Shown here: positions 16,682-26,108 of the stretch, piece by piece | Layout: each line of letters starts with the position of its first letter | How positions within the stretch are numbered: position 1 is the stretch's first letter | Source of the DNA: an uncultured Pseudanabaenaceae cyanobacterium | GTDB taxonomy: Bacteria; Cyanobacteriota; Cyanobacteriia; PCC-9006; JAAUQQ01 | Direction: 5' to 3' | Assembly: GCA_937949725.1 (NCBI GenBank) | Contig: CALECT010000029.1 | Location: 1-46,057 of the forward strand | DNA length: 46,057 bases | Notes under the pieces: generated by a model | The model's input: the letters and a program-made list of their open reading frames with translations, nothing else | The model's database searches: none | Told to the model about the DNA's origin: nothing | Made by a program: the position numbers and the translations under genes

Positions 16682-17719
16682 TTAAGCAACCGCGGCAGGA
16701 ACCTTCAGCCATTGTTTTTCCACCAGCAGCTCAGCAATTTGCACCGCATTAAGGGCAGCCCCCTTGCGAATCTGATCACCGCAGAGCCAAAGCTCCAAAT
16801 TATTTTCACTCGACAAATCCTGGCGAATGCGACCTACCAGAGTGTCATCTTGCCCACTGGCATCAATGGGCATAGGGAAGTAATTAGTCTTCCAATCCTC
16901 CACCAGTTTGACCCCTGGAGCATCAGCCACCAGCTCACGAGCCTTGTCTACGGGAAATGGTTGATCAAACTCAACGTTAATGGTCTCTGAGTGGGCTCGC
17001 AATACGGGGACCCGCACGCAAGTCGCGGAGACCCGAAGCTCTGGCGCCCCAAATATCTTTCGCGTTTCGTTGACCATCTTCATCTCTTCTTCACAATACC
17101 CCTGGTCGTCCAGCGGTGAATTGTGGGGGAATAAATTAAATGCAATGGGATGGGGCAGAATCTCAGCCTTTGGCTCCTCTCCGTTGAGAATTGCCTGACT
17201 CTGAACGCGCAACTCCTCCATTGCCCTTGCCCCTGCTCCACTGGCGGACTGATAGGTCGAAACCACTAGGCGGCGAATAGGCTGGGCCTTATGCAAAGGC
17301 CATAGAGGCAAACACATCAGAATGGTGGTGCAATTAGGGTTCGCAATCACACCCTTATGAGCCTTAGCAGCATCGGGATTGACCTCTGGAACGACTAAAG
17401 GAACCTCAGGGTCCATGCGGAAGGCACTGGAGTTATCAACCATAACAGCACCAGCATCAACGATCGCCTTCATCCATTCCTTCGAGGTCCCTCCCCCCGC
17501 AGAAGCCAAGACAATATCTATGCCCTGGAAGGATTCTGCAGTAACTGCTTCAACGGTAATAGCTTCACCCTTGAACTGAAGCTGTTGCCCCGCAGACCGA
17601 GGCGATGACAAAAGCTTGAGTTCTGAAAGCGGGAAATCACGCTCTTCTAGAAGCGCCAACAACTCAGTGCCTACAGCACCCGTTGCTCCCAAGATTGCGA
17701 CCCGATAGGACTGAGACAA
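16682..17719 (-). CDS. asd: Aspartate-semialdehyde dehydrogenase
   Basis: 345 residues. The N-terminal Rossmann motif AILGATGAVGTELL binds NADP, the catalytic Cys lies in VIANPNCTTI, and the base is within RVPVLRAHSE. Asd reduces aspartyl phosphate to aspartate semialdehyde, the branch point to lysine/diaminopimelate, threonine and methionine. The start is TTG at 17719: no ATG precedes the Rossmann motif at a sensible distance, and a full AGGAGG lies 8 nt upstream on the minus strand. It is first in the asd-dapA-rnj run and divergent from tig. Confidence 0.94.
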   Translation of the reverse strand: MSQSYRVAILGATGAVGTELLALLEERDFPLSELKLLSSPRSAGQQLQFKGEAITVEAVTAESFQGIDIVLASAGGGTSKEWMKAIVDAGAVMVDNSSAFRMDPEVPLVVPEVNPDAAKAHKGVIANPNCTTILMCLPLWPLHKAQPIRRLVVSTYQSASGAGARAMEELRVQSQAILNGEEPKAEILPHPIAFNLFPHNSPLDDQGYCEEEMKMVNETRKIFGAPELRVSATCVRVPVLRAHSETINVEFDQPFPVDKARELVADAPGVKLVEDWKTNYFPMPIDASGQDDTLVGRIRQDLSSENNLELWLCGDQIRKGAALNAVQIAELLVEKQWLKVPAAVA

Positions 17720-18287
17720 TTTCAGCGCCTCCTAAAACGACAGTAGAGATGAAACAAAAATGCTGTGATGAAAAGTCTCAGGCCATGGCCTCGCGGAAAG
17801 ACAAATGACATCAGCAGCGAATTGGATGAATGCCGAGCAGAAGCAAACGGCGATACGCGGAACCTGAATCAATAGCGTGGACTTTCGACGAACAGGCCAA
17901 GCTTAGCGAAGACAAGCATTACGAATGAAAATCCGCAGCATCATCAAACGGCCTCAACCTTTGTTCACACAACAGTGGATTAACTTCATTTAACTACGGT
18001 TTGACAACCTCAAAGCTCCTAAGAAACCGAGAAAGTCATTTCTTTTATCGCCTTCCCTTGTAATTAAAGGGGTCACAAAGGATTACTGCCCCCGCTATTG
18101 CGCTATTCTCTTTTGGGGTTTGTAGCGATAGCCACGACCACAACAGCAGCAGCGATGCGGCGCTAGGGCCTGATTAGGTACCGAAGTCTGACCGAAAGAA
18201 TAACGCTCTAGTTATCGACAGAGCTAATTTTCTTCGGCTAACATATGCAGATCGGCTCGCCCAACCAGTTTAACTTTTGAGAATCGA
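17720..18287. other. 568-bp divergent promoter region between asd and tig
   Basis: No gene seen beyond peptides of about 20 codons. Promoters for asd (-) and tig (+) must lie here. A TTGACA occurs at 18001-18006 on the plus strand, but no good -10 lies at the right spacing, so I do not call it a promoter. Confidence 0.4.
17728..17733 (-). promoter_or_regulatory. Ribosome-binding site deciding the TTG start of asd
   Basis: Full consensus AGGAGG on the minus strand, 8 nt before TTG at 17719-17717. This strong site compensates for the weak initiation codon. Confidence 0.75.
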
Positions 18288-19856
18288 ATGAAAGTCACCC
18301 AGGAAAAGTTGCCCGACAGCCAACTCGGTCTAGAGATTGAGATCCCCGGCGAACTCTCCAAGCAGGTCTATGACCAGACCCTGTCGAAGCTTTCCCGCGA
18401 GGTGAGCCTGCCCGGTTTCCGCAAGGGCAAGGTCCCCCGCCATATTCTCGTGCAGCGCCTAGGCGAAGGCCGCATCAAGGCATCTGCAATTGAAGATTTG
18501 ATTCAGAAAGGACTGGACCAGGCGATCGAGAAAGAAAAAATCGACGCCCTGGGCAACTACCAGCTCAAGTCCAGCTTTGAAGACTTGATTGGTGCTTTCG
18601 AGCCTGGCAAGCCCCTTACTTTCTCAGCCTCTGTTGACGTGCCCCCCACCCCCACCATCAAGGATTACAAGGGCCTAAAAGTTCAAGCTGAAGAAATCAA
18701 ATACGACACCGAAAAGGTTGACACCGTCCTAGCCGATTATCAAAAGCAGCTTGCAACCTTGGTTCCTGTGGAAGATCGGGCTGCAAAAGAAGATGACGTT
18801 GCCATTATTGACTTCAAGGGTCACCTTGACCTGCCTGAAGATGCAGAAGAGGGTGCAGAGCCTGAAGAGATACCGGGCGGCTCCGCCGAAGACTTCCAGG
18901 TTGAATTGGGCGAAGGCAAGTTCATCCCTGGCTTTATCGAAGGCATGATGGGCATGAAACCCGACGAAACCCGCAAGGTGCCTGCCACCTTCCCAGAAGA
19001 TTATCCTCAACCAGAAGTCGCTGGCAAGAAGGCGACCTTTGAAATCACGCTTAAAGAACTAAAAGCCCGGGAGCTACCTGAGCTGGATGATGACTTCGCC
19101 CAGGAAGTCAGCGACTTCGAGACTCTCAAGGAACTGCGTGAGAGCTTGGAAAAGCGCTACCAGGAAGAGGCAGACGATAAGACCAAGAACAACAAGCATG
19201 AGGCCATTTCTAAGGCCCTCGCCGAGCTGATTGAGGTTGAGCTTCCCAACACAATGGTTGAGCGCGAATCCAACCAGCTCCTCACCCAAACCCTGATGCG
19301 CCTCAGCGACCAGGGCATGGATATCAACAAAATCTTCAATCAAGAGCTGGCAGAGCAATTCCGCGAGCAATCCAAGCCTGAGGCAATAGAAAGACTCAAG
19401 CGCACCCTCTCCTTGGGCGAAATTGCCAAAGCTGAATCAATTTCTGTCGAAGATACAGCGGTGGATGAGAAAGTCAAAGAAGTCTTGGAGAACACAACTC
19501 AGGATAAATCCGAAATTGATATGGATCGCCTTAAGAGCGTTGTTAAAGAAGACCTCTTGAAAGACGCCATCATGGACTGGATTGAATCCAATGGCACAGT
19601 CGAGCTAGTACCTGAGGGCTCTTTAGCAGAGGAAGAAGAAGAAGCAGCGGAAGCAGCGGAAGAAGCGGAAGAAGCGGAAGACGCAAAGCCTGCGAAAGCC
19701 CAAAAGACCAAAACCAAGCAAGCCAAGACTGCCGCAGAAGACACGAAGGAAGAAAAACCTGCGAAAACAAAGAAGGCTAAAGCTGAAAAGAAAGACGACA
19801 AAGGCAGTGACGCCCCTAAAAAGAAGTCCACCCAAAAGAAGCCTAAGAAGTCCTGA
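18288..19856 (+). CDS. tig: Trigger factor with a long charged C-terminal tail
   Basis: 522 residues against about 430 in E. coli. The ribosome-binding signature GFRKGK is at 43-48 within the N-terminal domain. An FKBP-like peptidyl-prolyl isomerase domain follows (about 165-255, with DFKGHLD and FIPGFIEGMMGMK), then the helical chaperone body. From about 440 the tail is first acidic and alanine-rich and then lysine-rich, encoded in part by 9-bp tandem repeats at 19641-19684. Trigger factor binds ribosomes at the exit tunnel and shields nascent chains. It heads the tig-clpP-clpX cluster, a common bacterial grouping of folding and proteolysis genes. The function of the tail is unknown. Confidence 0.94.
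   Translation: MKVTQEKLPDSQLGLEIEIPGELSKQVYDQTLSKLSREVSLPGFRKGKVPRHILVQRLGEGRIKASAIEDLIQKGLDQAIEKEKIDALGNYQLKSSFEDLIGAFEPGKPLTFSASVDVPPTPTIKDYKGLKVQAEEIKYDTEKVDTVLADYQKQLATLVPVEDRAAKEDDVAIIDFKGHLDLPEDAEEGAEPEEIPGGSAEDFQVELGEGKFIPGFIEGMMGMKPDETRKVPATFPEDYPQPEVAGKKATFEITLKELKARELPELDDDFAQEVSDFETLKELRESLEKRYQEEADDKTKNNKHEAISKALAELIEVELPNTMVERESNQLLTQTLMRLSDQGMDINKIFNQELAEQFREQSKPEAIERLKRTLSLGEIAKAESISVEDTAVDEKVKEVLENTTQDKSEIDMDRLKSVVKEDLLKDAIMDWIESNGTVELVPEGSLAEEEEEAAEAAEEAEEAEDAKPAKAQKTKTKQAKTAAEDTKEEKPAKTKKAKAEKKDDKGSDAPKKKSTQKKPKKS
19641..19684 (+). repeat. 9-bp tandem repeats inside tig
   Basis: Four full 9-bp units (GAAGCAGCG twice, GAAGAAGCG twice) and a partial fifth, coding for Glu/Ala triplets. 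Unit number could vary by slippage without breaking frame. Confidence 0.7.
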
Positions 19857-19900
19857 TACCTTTGGGCCGCCGAAGAAGTCGATGACTTTTAGCGGACAAG

Positions 19901-19943
19901 ATGGAGTCCACACAACAACTAATACAGGCTATGTGGACTTCAT
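19901..19943 (+). terminator. Possible terminator downstream of tig
   Basis: 12-bp arms (19901-19912 and 19932-19943) pair with one G-U wobble around a 19-nt loop and are followed by a T-rich stretch. It is weaker than the convergent-gap palindromes, and it may only partly separate tig from clpPX. Confidence 0.4.
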
Positions 19944-20150
19944 TATTTGTATAGGTCCACCTCTACAGAGGTGCTACTGGAAAGAGCGAAGTTCGCCCAC
20001 GCCTGAATTGTTGAGGCATAATGGGTGAGGCGTAGTATTTAAGTCGAGGCCAAGAACAACCTTGCCCTCCCGAGATTGCTCCGCGAACTCTCGTGGGAAT
20101 CGCCCACAGCTCTGCTGACACCGTTGCTTTTTGCCCCACCGCATTCACGT

Positions 20151-20873
20151 ATGCTCTCATCCCAGTTTCCTGGTTCTATTAATTCGCAGCAGTCTGGCTA
20201 CGGCATCACATCCCACAACGCGCGGGATATGGGCTTGGCCTCCATGCATTATGGCGAATCCCCTCGAGCCATGGTCCCAACGGTTATTGAACAGTCCGGC
20301 CGTGGCGAACGAGCCTTTGACATTTATTCTCGCCTACTGCGAGAGCGCATTATCTTCTTGGGCACCCAGGTTGATGACGCCATTGCAGATGCAATCGTTG
20401 CCCAACTCCTCTTCCTTGAAGCAGAAGACCCTGAAAAAGATATTCAAATCTACATAAACTCTCCTGGGGGGTCAGTCACCGCAGGCATGGCAATGTATGA
20501 CACCATGCAGCAGGTCGCCCCTGATGTTGTTACTATCTGCTTTGGCTTGGCTGCGAGTATGGGAGCATTCCTGCTCTCTGGCGGAACCCAGGGCAAGCGC
20601 TTCTCGCTTCCTAACTCTCGGATTATGATTCACCAGCCTCTTGGCGGTGCCCAAGGCCAAGCTGTTGACATCGAAATCCAGGCCAAAGAAATCTTGTATC
20701 ACAAGAATACGCTCAATGGCCTGCTGGCTAGCCACACGGGTCAGCCCCTGGAGCGTATTGAAGAAGATACCGAGCGAGATTTCTTCATGTCTGCGGTCGA
20801 GGCGAAGGATTACGGCCTAATTGATGCCGTCTTGTCTAAGCCCAACGTTCCTGTTGTCGCCCCTGTGCAGTAG
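20151..20873 (+). CDS. clpP: ATP-dependent Clp protease proteolytic subunit
   Basis: 240 residues from the ATG at 20151; a frame extending 25 codons upstream lacks an ATG and family-like sequence. Catalytic triad: Ser in GLAASMGAF, His in RIMIHQP and Asp in the KDYGLIDAV region. The handle and head regions ([17 protein letters not shown]) match the ClpP family. An N-terminal segment of about 40 residues precedes the mature-like start and may be a removable propeptide. ClpP forms a tetradecameric peptidase chamber. The gene ends 8 bp before clpX, so they are co-transcribed and the products are likely to act together. Cyanobacteria usually have several clpP paralogs; this is the one linked to clpX (often named clpP2). 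Confidence 0.93.
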   Translation: MLSSQFPGSINSQQSGYGITSHNARDMGLASMHYGESPRAMVPTVIEQSGRGERAFDIYSRLLRERIIFLGTQVDDAIADAIVAQLLFLEAEDPEKDIQIYINSPGGSVTAGMAMYDTMQQVAPDVVTICFGLAASMGAFLLSGGTQGKRFSLPNSRIMIHQPLGGAQGQAVDIEIQAKEILYHKNTLNGLLASHTGQPLERIEEDTERDFFMSAVEAKDYGLIDAVLSKPNVPVVAPVQ

Positions 20874-20881
20874 AGGTCTCA

Positions 20882-22243
20882 ATGCCTAAGTACGACTCCC
20901 ACCTCAAATGTTCTTTCTGTGGCAAATCCCAAGAGCAGGTCCGCAAGTTAATTGCGGGCCCGGGAGTCTACATTTGCGACGAATGTGTCGATCTCTGCAA
21001 TGAGATTCTGGACGAAGAGCTCTTTGATTCAGGCACAATGCCGTCTCAGCCGACGACCGCAGCTCCTCGGCGCGATGCTCAGCAACCTGAAAAGCGCAAG
21101 AGTACGGCGGCACCCATTTCTCTGAGCCAAATTCCCAAGCCTCGGGAAATAAAGAAGTACCTCGACGAGCATGTTGTGGGTCAGCAAGAAGCCAAGAAGG
21201 TTCTATCTGTAGCGGTTTACAACCACTACAAGCGCCTCAGCTTCCACCAAAATGGTGGCCAAAATGAGGAAAGCCCCGTTGAGCTGCAAAAGTCCAACAT
21301 TCTCTTGATTGGTCCAACGGGTAGCGGTAAAACCCTTCTAGCTCAAACCCTAGCTCGCAAGCTTGACGTCCCCTTTGCGGTTGCTGATGCCACAACCCTA
21401 ACTGAAGCAGGTTATGTCGGTGAGGATGTTGAGAATATTCTCCTGCGGTTGCTCCAAGTCGCTGACTTAGATGTGGAAGAAGCCCAGCGTGGCATTATCT
21501 ACATCGATGAAATCGACAAGATCGCTCGCAAGAGCGAGAACCCTTCAATTACCCGTGATGTTTCGGGTGAAGGCGTTCAGCAAGCGTTGCTGAAAATGCT
21601 GGAAGGAACCGTTGCCAATGTTCCTCCTCAAGGTGGACGGAAGCACCCTTACCAGGACTGCATCCAAATCGATACCAGCAATATCCTATTTATTTGCGGT
21701 GGAGCCTTTGTTGGTTTGGATAAGGTTGTGGAGCAGCGAATGGGCAAGAAGTCCATCGGCTTTATGCAGAACGACGGCAATAACAGCATTACCCCTGCTA
21801 AGCGCGAGAAGCGTTCTGCTGATATTTTGCGCTCTATGGAGCCCCAGGACATTGTCCGCTTCGGCATGATTCCTGAGTTCATCGGTCGCTTGCCAGTGGC
21901 GGCAGTTCTAGCACCTCTGAGTGAGGAAATGCTGACGGATATCCTATCTGAGCCTAAGGATGCCATCGTCAAGCAGTATCAGGAGCTGATGCTGATGGAC
22001 AATGTCACGCTGGAGTTCAAGCCGGATGCCTTGAGAGCGATCGCCCGGGAAGCCTACCGTCGCAAGACAGGTGCCCGTGCCCTACGAGGCATCGTTGAAG
22101 AAATCATGCTGGACATGATGTACGAAGTGCCTTCTCGTAAGGACGTCACGACCTGCACCATCACCCGCGAAATGGTAGAAAAGCGCTCAACGGCAGACCT
22201 GCTTCTCCATCCCACTTCGATACCAAAATCTGAATCTGCTTAG
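20882..22243 (+). CDS. clpX: ATP-dependent Clp protease ATP-binding subunit ClpX
   Basis: 453 residues. The N-terminal zinc-binding domain has CSFCGKSQ and CDECVDLC (four cysteines). A variable linker with many Pro/Thr residues (about 50-85) follows. Then comes the AAA+ module with Walker A GPTGSGKT, Walker [11 protein letters not shown], sensor motifs ([19 protein letters not shown]) and the C-terminal [17 protein letters not shown]. ClpX unfolds tagged substrates and feeds them to ClpP. The ATG at 20882 has GAGG five bases upstream. It is the last gene of the cluster, with a strong hairpin about 50 bp after the stop. Confidence 0.96.
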   Translation: MPKYDSHLKCSFCGKSQEQVRKLIAGPGVYICDECVDLCNEILDEELFDSGTMPSQPTTAAPRRDAQQPEKRKSTAAPISLSQIPKPREIKKYLDEHVVGQQEAKKVLSVAVYNHYKRLSFHQNGGQNEESPVELQKSNILLIGPTGSGKTLLAQTLARKLDVPFAVADATTLTEAGYVGEDVENILLRLLQVADLDVEEAQRGIIYIDEIDKIARKSENPSITRDVSGEGVQQALLKMLEGTVANVPPQGGRKHPYQDCIQIDTSNILFICGGAFVGLDKVVEQRMGKKSIGFMQNDGNNSITPAKREKRSADILRSMEPQDIVRFGMIPEFIGRLPVAAVLAPLSEEMLTDILSEPKDAIVKQYQELMLMDNVTLEFKPDALRAIAREAYRRKTGARALRGIVEEIMLDMMYEVPSRKDVTTCTITREMVEKRSTADLLLHPTSIPKSESA

Positions 22244-22293
22244 GCCTCAGGTTTGTAACAAAACCACCCACTCTGCATAGATTTCTGACTAGC

Positions 22294-22321
22294 TAGCGCG
22301 CCCCTCCTTAGGGGCGCGCTA
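22294..22321 (+). terminator. GC-rich hairpin after clpX
   Basis: Perfect 11-bp stem (22294-22304 and 22311-22321) with a 6-nt loop, followed by a short T-rich run (CTGTCTTT). Likely terminator of tig-clpP-clpX. Confidence 0.65.
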
Positions 22322-22371
22322 CTGTCTTTAAAGCGGAACGCTTCAACATCCGCCTGTTGCACAGGAATTCT

Positions 22372-23280
22372 ATGGCCTACATCACCATTCAGGGCACAGA
22401 CCATTACTACGAATGGATTACCCAAGCTGACGGCAAGCCATCAGAACAGCCCACGGGTAAGCCAGTCATGCTGTTTGTCCATGGCTGGGGCGGCTCTGCT
22501 CGCTATTGGCAGTCCACGGCCCAAGCATTGAGCGATGACTTTGACTGTTTGCTTTATGACATGCGGGGGTTTGGGCGATCGCGTCGTCAGGGCAGCAGCG
22601 ACAACGTCCCCCTAGGCAACGCCACGAGCCCCGAAGCGCTGGCTCCCTTCGATATCCAATGCTATTCCGATGACATATTGGCCCTGCTGGACCAATTCGG
22701 CTTGGAAAAGATCTGGCTCCAGTCCCATTCCATGGGCACTTCCATTGCGACGTTATTCTTGGCCCAGCATCCCGAGCGGGTGGAACAGGCAATCTTGACC
22801 TGCGCTGGCATTTTCGAATATCGCAAGCTGGTCTTTGAGCTGTTTTACTTCTTTGGCCGCTACGTCGTTCAGTTTCGTCCCAAATGGATGGCACAAATTC
22901 CCTTTGCGGACTGGGCCTTCATGCAGCGCTTTCTCCACCGCCCCCTGGCCAAGCCCTTGCGGGAGGAGTTTTTAGAAGACTTCATCATGGCCGATGGTGC
23001 TGCCTCCCTCGGTACGCTGAAGTCATCGGTAAGCAAGCAGGCCGCCGATGAAATGCCCCAATATTTTCGTGAGCTATCTATGCCAACGCTGCTGATTTCT
23101 GGTGAGTTTGACCAGATTATTCCAGCACGGCTAGGCGTGAGTGCCGCGGTACTCAATCCCGAGAACATTGACCATCAAGTCATGCCTAAGACAGGACATT
23201 TCCCCATGCTGGAAGACAGCGAAAGCTATTTGCAACGGGTACGACAGTTCTTGAAACGGCCCGCTTCGGTGGGCGCCTAA
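22372..23280 (+). CDS. Alpha/beta hydrolase
   Basis: 302 residues from ATG 22372, which has AGGA 5 nt upstream; a TTG five codons earlier is less likely. It shows the alpha/beta-hydrolase order: oxyanion-hole region HGWGGS, strand and turn YDMRGFGRS, nucleophile elbow SHSMGTS (Ser), acid in ISGEFDQII (Asp) and His in KTGHFPML. A lid of about 100 residues lies between the elbow and the acid. Substrate cannot be read from sequence; family members include esterases, haloperoxidase-like and carbon-carbon hydrolases. It is 126 bp upstream of an LRAT-like gene on the same strand, which raises the idea of linked acyl chemistry, unproven. Confidence 0.85.
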   Translation: MAYITIQGTDHYYEWITQADGKPSEQPTGKPVMLFVHGWGGSARYWQSTAQALSDDFDCLLYDMRGFGRSRRQGSSDNVPLGNATSPEALAPFDIQCYSDDILALLDQFGLEKIWLQSHSMGTSIATLFLAQHPERVEQAILTCAGIFEYRKLVFELFYFFGRYVVQFRPKWMAQIPFADWAFMQRFLHRPLAKPLREEFLEDFIMADGAASLGTLKSSVSKQAADEMPQYFRELSMPTLLISGEFDQIIPARLGVSAAVLNPENIDHQVMPKTGHFPMLEDSESYLQRVRQFLKRPASVGA

Positions 23281-23405
23281 CAAGCATTCGCTCCTGCCCC
23301 TGGGGAAATCTCTCCAGCCAGAGTCGAGATATCGCACTGCGGGCAATCTGAAGCGATCGCTAGACTGTAGCTACTGCTTGTCTATCCCTAGTTCAGTCAA
23401 TTCCC

Positions 23406-24113
23406 ATGGCCAAAGGCGACCACCTCTACGTTTCGCGGGGCACCTACTTTCACCACGGCATCGACTGTGGTGATGGCACGGTGATCCATTACCGAGAGGG
23501 GGAGTCCATCACTCGTAGTGCAGAGGCCTTTTTTGCCCTAGGTGAGCGCATCAGCGTGAAGCCCTATACAGATTCAGACTCACCTGAGGTGGTGGTGGAA
23601 AGGGCTGCAAGCCGGCTGGGAGAGCGAGATTACCACATTGTTTTCAACAACTGCGAGCATTTCGCAGCCTGGTGTAAGACCGGTAAACATCGCAGCCAGC
23701 AGGTGGAAAACGTTGCCGCTGCCACTGCCATCGGGGGAGCCCTGCTGGGCGGGATATTTGTCGCTCCCGCGATCGCAGCCGCAGGTATCTACGGCGCGTC
23801 CAAATATTTAGAACAGGCTAAATCAACAGACGATCCGGTCTTAATCCGCAGCTCCCTAGAATCAGCTATGGCTCAACTGGCCGAGAGTCGCCAGGAGGAA
23901 GCAGCAGCCGTGGAGCAGATTCAGCAAGAGATGGAGAGCTGGGTTAAAACTGCGAAAGAAGCAATTAACCGCGATCGCGAAGACCTCGCCCGCGCAGCCT
24001 TAGAACGAAAATACCCTCTGACCAAACAGCTAGAACAGCGGCAACAACAACTCGCAGAAATCACCAACTTAGAAAGTCAAATCCGCTCTCAATTAGCCCT
24101 AAGCGAAGGCTGA
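23406..24113 (+). CDS. LRAT-like (NlpC/P60 superfamily) protein with hydrophobic segment and coiled coil
   Basis: 235 residues. The N-terminal part matches lecithin:retinol acyltransferase-like domains: GDHLYVSRGTYFHHGI (catalytic His), DGTVIHY (second His) and the nucleophile in NNCEHFAAWC. A Gly/Ala-rich hydrophobic segment follows (about 105-135, with GGALLGG and VAPAIAAAGIYGASKYL), then a charged coiled coil from about 140 to the end. LRAT-like proteins form a thioester acyl-enzyme and move acyl chains between phospholipids and amines or alcohols, or hydrolyse them. The hydrophobic hairpin suggests membrane association. The stop overlaps the 3' end of the cyclase gene by 15 bp. Substrate unknown. 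Confidence 0.75.
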   Translation: MAKGDHLYVSRGTYFHHGIDCGDGTVIHYREGESITRSAEAFFALGERISVKPYTDSDSPEVVVERAASRLGERDYHIVFNNCEHFAAWCKTGKHRSQQVENVAAATAIGGALLGGIFVAPAIAAAGIYGASKYLEQAKSTDDPVLIRSSLESAMAQLAESRQEEAAAVEQIQQEMESWVKTAKEAINRDREDLARAALERKYPLTKQLEQRQQQLAEITNLESQIRSQLALSEG

Positions 24114-26108
24114 GACCAGAGGAGCTGGCTCTTTGGCCCTGAGCCAATAGGTCATCATCAATCCCTTACCTTTAACTTCGACTTGCCCCCGCTGTTCCAA
24201 GGCATAGCCATGCTCACGCAGCAAAAAGTAGGTCGCCTGGCTCACTTGAATTTGGCCTGGCTCACCGGAGGACTCCATGCGAGAAGCAATATTTACCGAG
24301 TCCCCCCAGAGGTCGTAAATAAATTTCTTTTTGCCAATGACACCGGCCACCACTTTGCCTGTGTTGATGCCAATGCGGATTTGCAGGGGCTGGCCTAAAT
24401 CATGGGTGAAGTCCTCTAAAACCCGCAGCATATCCATCGCCATATCAGCGATGGCCAGGGCATGGTCATCCCGCTCCTCTGGCAAGCCTGCCGCCACCAT
24501 GTAGGCATCTCCTATCGTCTTAATCTTCTCTAAGCGATGCTTCTCTGCAAGATTGTCAAACTCACAGAACAAACGGTTCAAGACCTCCACTAGGACCGTA
24601 GGTGAATGTTGCGACGCCAGGGGCGTGAAGCCCACAATATCTGCAAATAAAATAGTCGCTTCATCAAAGCTACGGGCGATGGGATTACCATCTCGTTTGA
24701 GTTGATCGGCAATCTTGCGCGGCAGGATATTCAGCAGTAGCTTTTCGGCGCGATCATGCTCCTTACGCAGCTCAGCCGTGCGATCTTTCACGCGCTGCTC
24801 CAAAGTTTCATTGGCTTCCTCTAAAGCCGCAAAAGACTGACTGAGGCGCTGCCCCATGCGGTTAAAGGAGCGAGCTAAGAGTTCCACCTCTCTGATGTAG
24901 CTACCCGCCAGGCGCTGATCAAAATTTCCACCAGCAACCGCCACTGCTGCTCGGCTAGTGCGTTCGATGGAGCGGCTCATGGCTTGGGACAGCAACAGGC
25001 CAAACAGGGTCGAGCCAACTAAGGCTAGCAAGCAGAGCTGAAGCGTGGTCCGAGTATTGTCATGAATCCGGCCCATAAAATCTGCTTCAGGCACCACCAC
25101 CACGATGCGCCAATCTAAGCCCTGGGCATTGCGGTAAGGCAATACTTGAACAAAATGGCGATCGCTCCCATGGGTAAAGTCTGATTGCTGACTGCCTTGA
25201 ATAGAAGCCAGCTCCCCAAAGGCATCTTGTAAGTGCATTGCCGTGGCCTGCACCAAAGCATTCTCACTTTCTATCGCCCTGTGGCGCTCATTCACATCTT
25301 CCAAAGCAAAGCGGTCAGCATCCTCTTCGCTCTCAATCGAACTACCAATTAACTCTCCAGATTGCTCGGCAATAAAAATTTCACTGTTGGGGCTGATCTC
25401 AATTTGCTGGAGAAAGCGGTTGATTTGGTCCAAGCGCAGGTCAACCCCTGCGACCCCTCTTCCTAGCCAATCCCCTCCGTCAAAGGAAGCTGCTGCCGTA
25501 ATCCCCAACTCTCCATCTGTGAAGGTATAAACATCACTCCAAACGGCTTGACTGCGACCCCCACTTTTTTGATACCAAGGCCGCTGCCTCGGGTCGTAGC
25601 GATGCTGCTCAAGTAACTCGTCCCGCTCCCCCTGGGGGGTGAGGCTATAGACCTGGCGCTCCGGCACAGATGTAACAATCTTTTCCACAGCTTCCCCCTT
25701 AGAAGCCGCACAAATACAGAGGAATCGTCCCGTTTCATCCCCTAAATACACACCATCTAAGGTGGGAAAGATGCGAGTCTGCTGCAAAAGAAAAGCCCTG
25801 GTATTGGCAGTATCCTCTAGGCTTAATTGCCCCAGATTAGCCGCAGCAGCATTGCTCTGCACTGCCGCCATGGGATGACCTAAGTACTGCTCTAAATGCT
25901 CCTGCACCCGCAGGCTACTTTCTTCCCGCAGCTGGGTCGCCATGTCTTGAACTGCTGCTTGACCATTACGGAAGGATAGAAAGCCTACAAGGCCTACTGT
26001 TCCTAGGGTTTGTAACACAAAGGGAACGATGAGCAGCGATCGCAATGAGAAGCGTGGCGCAAACCGAGGCGTCACAGCTAAATCTGGTGACGGCTGGGAA
26101 AGGGTCAT
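24099..26108 (-). CDS. Receptor-type class III adenylate cyclase (dCACHE-HAMP-cyclase)
   Basis: 669 residues. Transmembrane segment 1 (about 23-46) and segment 2 (about 350-372) flank an extracytoplasmic sensor of about 300 residues of CACHE type (WSDVYTFTDGELGITAAASF). HAMP (about 373-425) and a signalling coiled coil (LEEANETLEQRVKDRTAEL) follow, then the catalytic domain from about 470. Metal-binding Asp residues lie in ILFADIVGFT and IGDAYMV. Base selectivity points to ATP: Lys in KIKTIGDAYM and Asp in IYDLWGDSVN; guanylate cyclases have Glu and Cys there. It should make cAMP in response to a periplasmic ligand. It overlaps the convergent LRAT-like gene by 15 bp. Ligand unknown. Confidence 0.9.
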   Translation of the reverse strand: MTLSQPSPDLAVTPRFAPRFSLRSLLIVPFVLQTLGTVGLVGFLSFRNGQAAVQDMATQLREESSLRVQEHLEQYLGHPMAAVQSNAAAANLGQLSLEDTANTRAFLLQQTRIFPTLDGVYLGDETGRFLCICAASKGEAVEKIVTSVPERQVYSLTPQGERDELLEQHRYDPRQRPWYQKSGGRSQAVWSDVYTFTDGELGITAAASFDGGDWLGRGVAGVDLRLDQINRFLQQIEISPNSEIFIAEQSGELIGSSIESEEDADRFALEDVNERHRAIESENALVQATAMHLQDAFGELASIQGSQQSDFTHGSDRHFVQVLPYRNAQGLDWRIVVVVPEADFMGRIHDNTRTTLQLCLLALVGSTLFGLLLSQAMSRSIERTSRAAVAVAGGNFDQRLAGSYIREVELLARSFNRMGQRLSQSFAALEEANETLEQRVKDRTAELRKEHDRAEKLLLNILPRKIADQLKRDGNPIARSFDEATILFADIVGFTPLASQHSPTVLVEVLNRLFCEFDNLAEKHRLEKIKTIGDAYMVAAGLPEERDDHALAIADMAMDMLRVLEDFTHDLGQPLQIRIGINTGKVVAGVIGKKKFIYDLWGDSVNIASRMESSGEPGQIQVSQATYFLLREHGYALEQRGQVEVKGKGLMMTYWLRAKEPAPLVSAFA

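Noticed and set aside
18001..18006. TTGACA as a -35 box for tig
   Set aside because: No acceptable -10 hexamer at 16-18 bp; left as uncalled.
19499..19831. Minus-strand hydrophobic frame opposite the tig tail
   Set aside because: The apparent membrane protein is the complement of low-complexity Lys/Glu codons.
22357..22371. TTG start for the alpha/beta hydrolase
   Set aside because: The ATG at 22372 has a well-spaced AGGA; the TTG would add only five unsupported residues.
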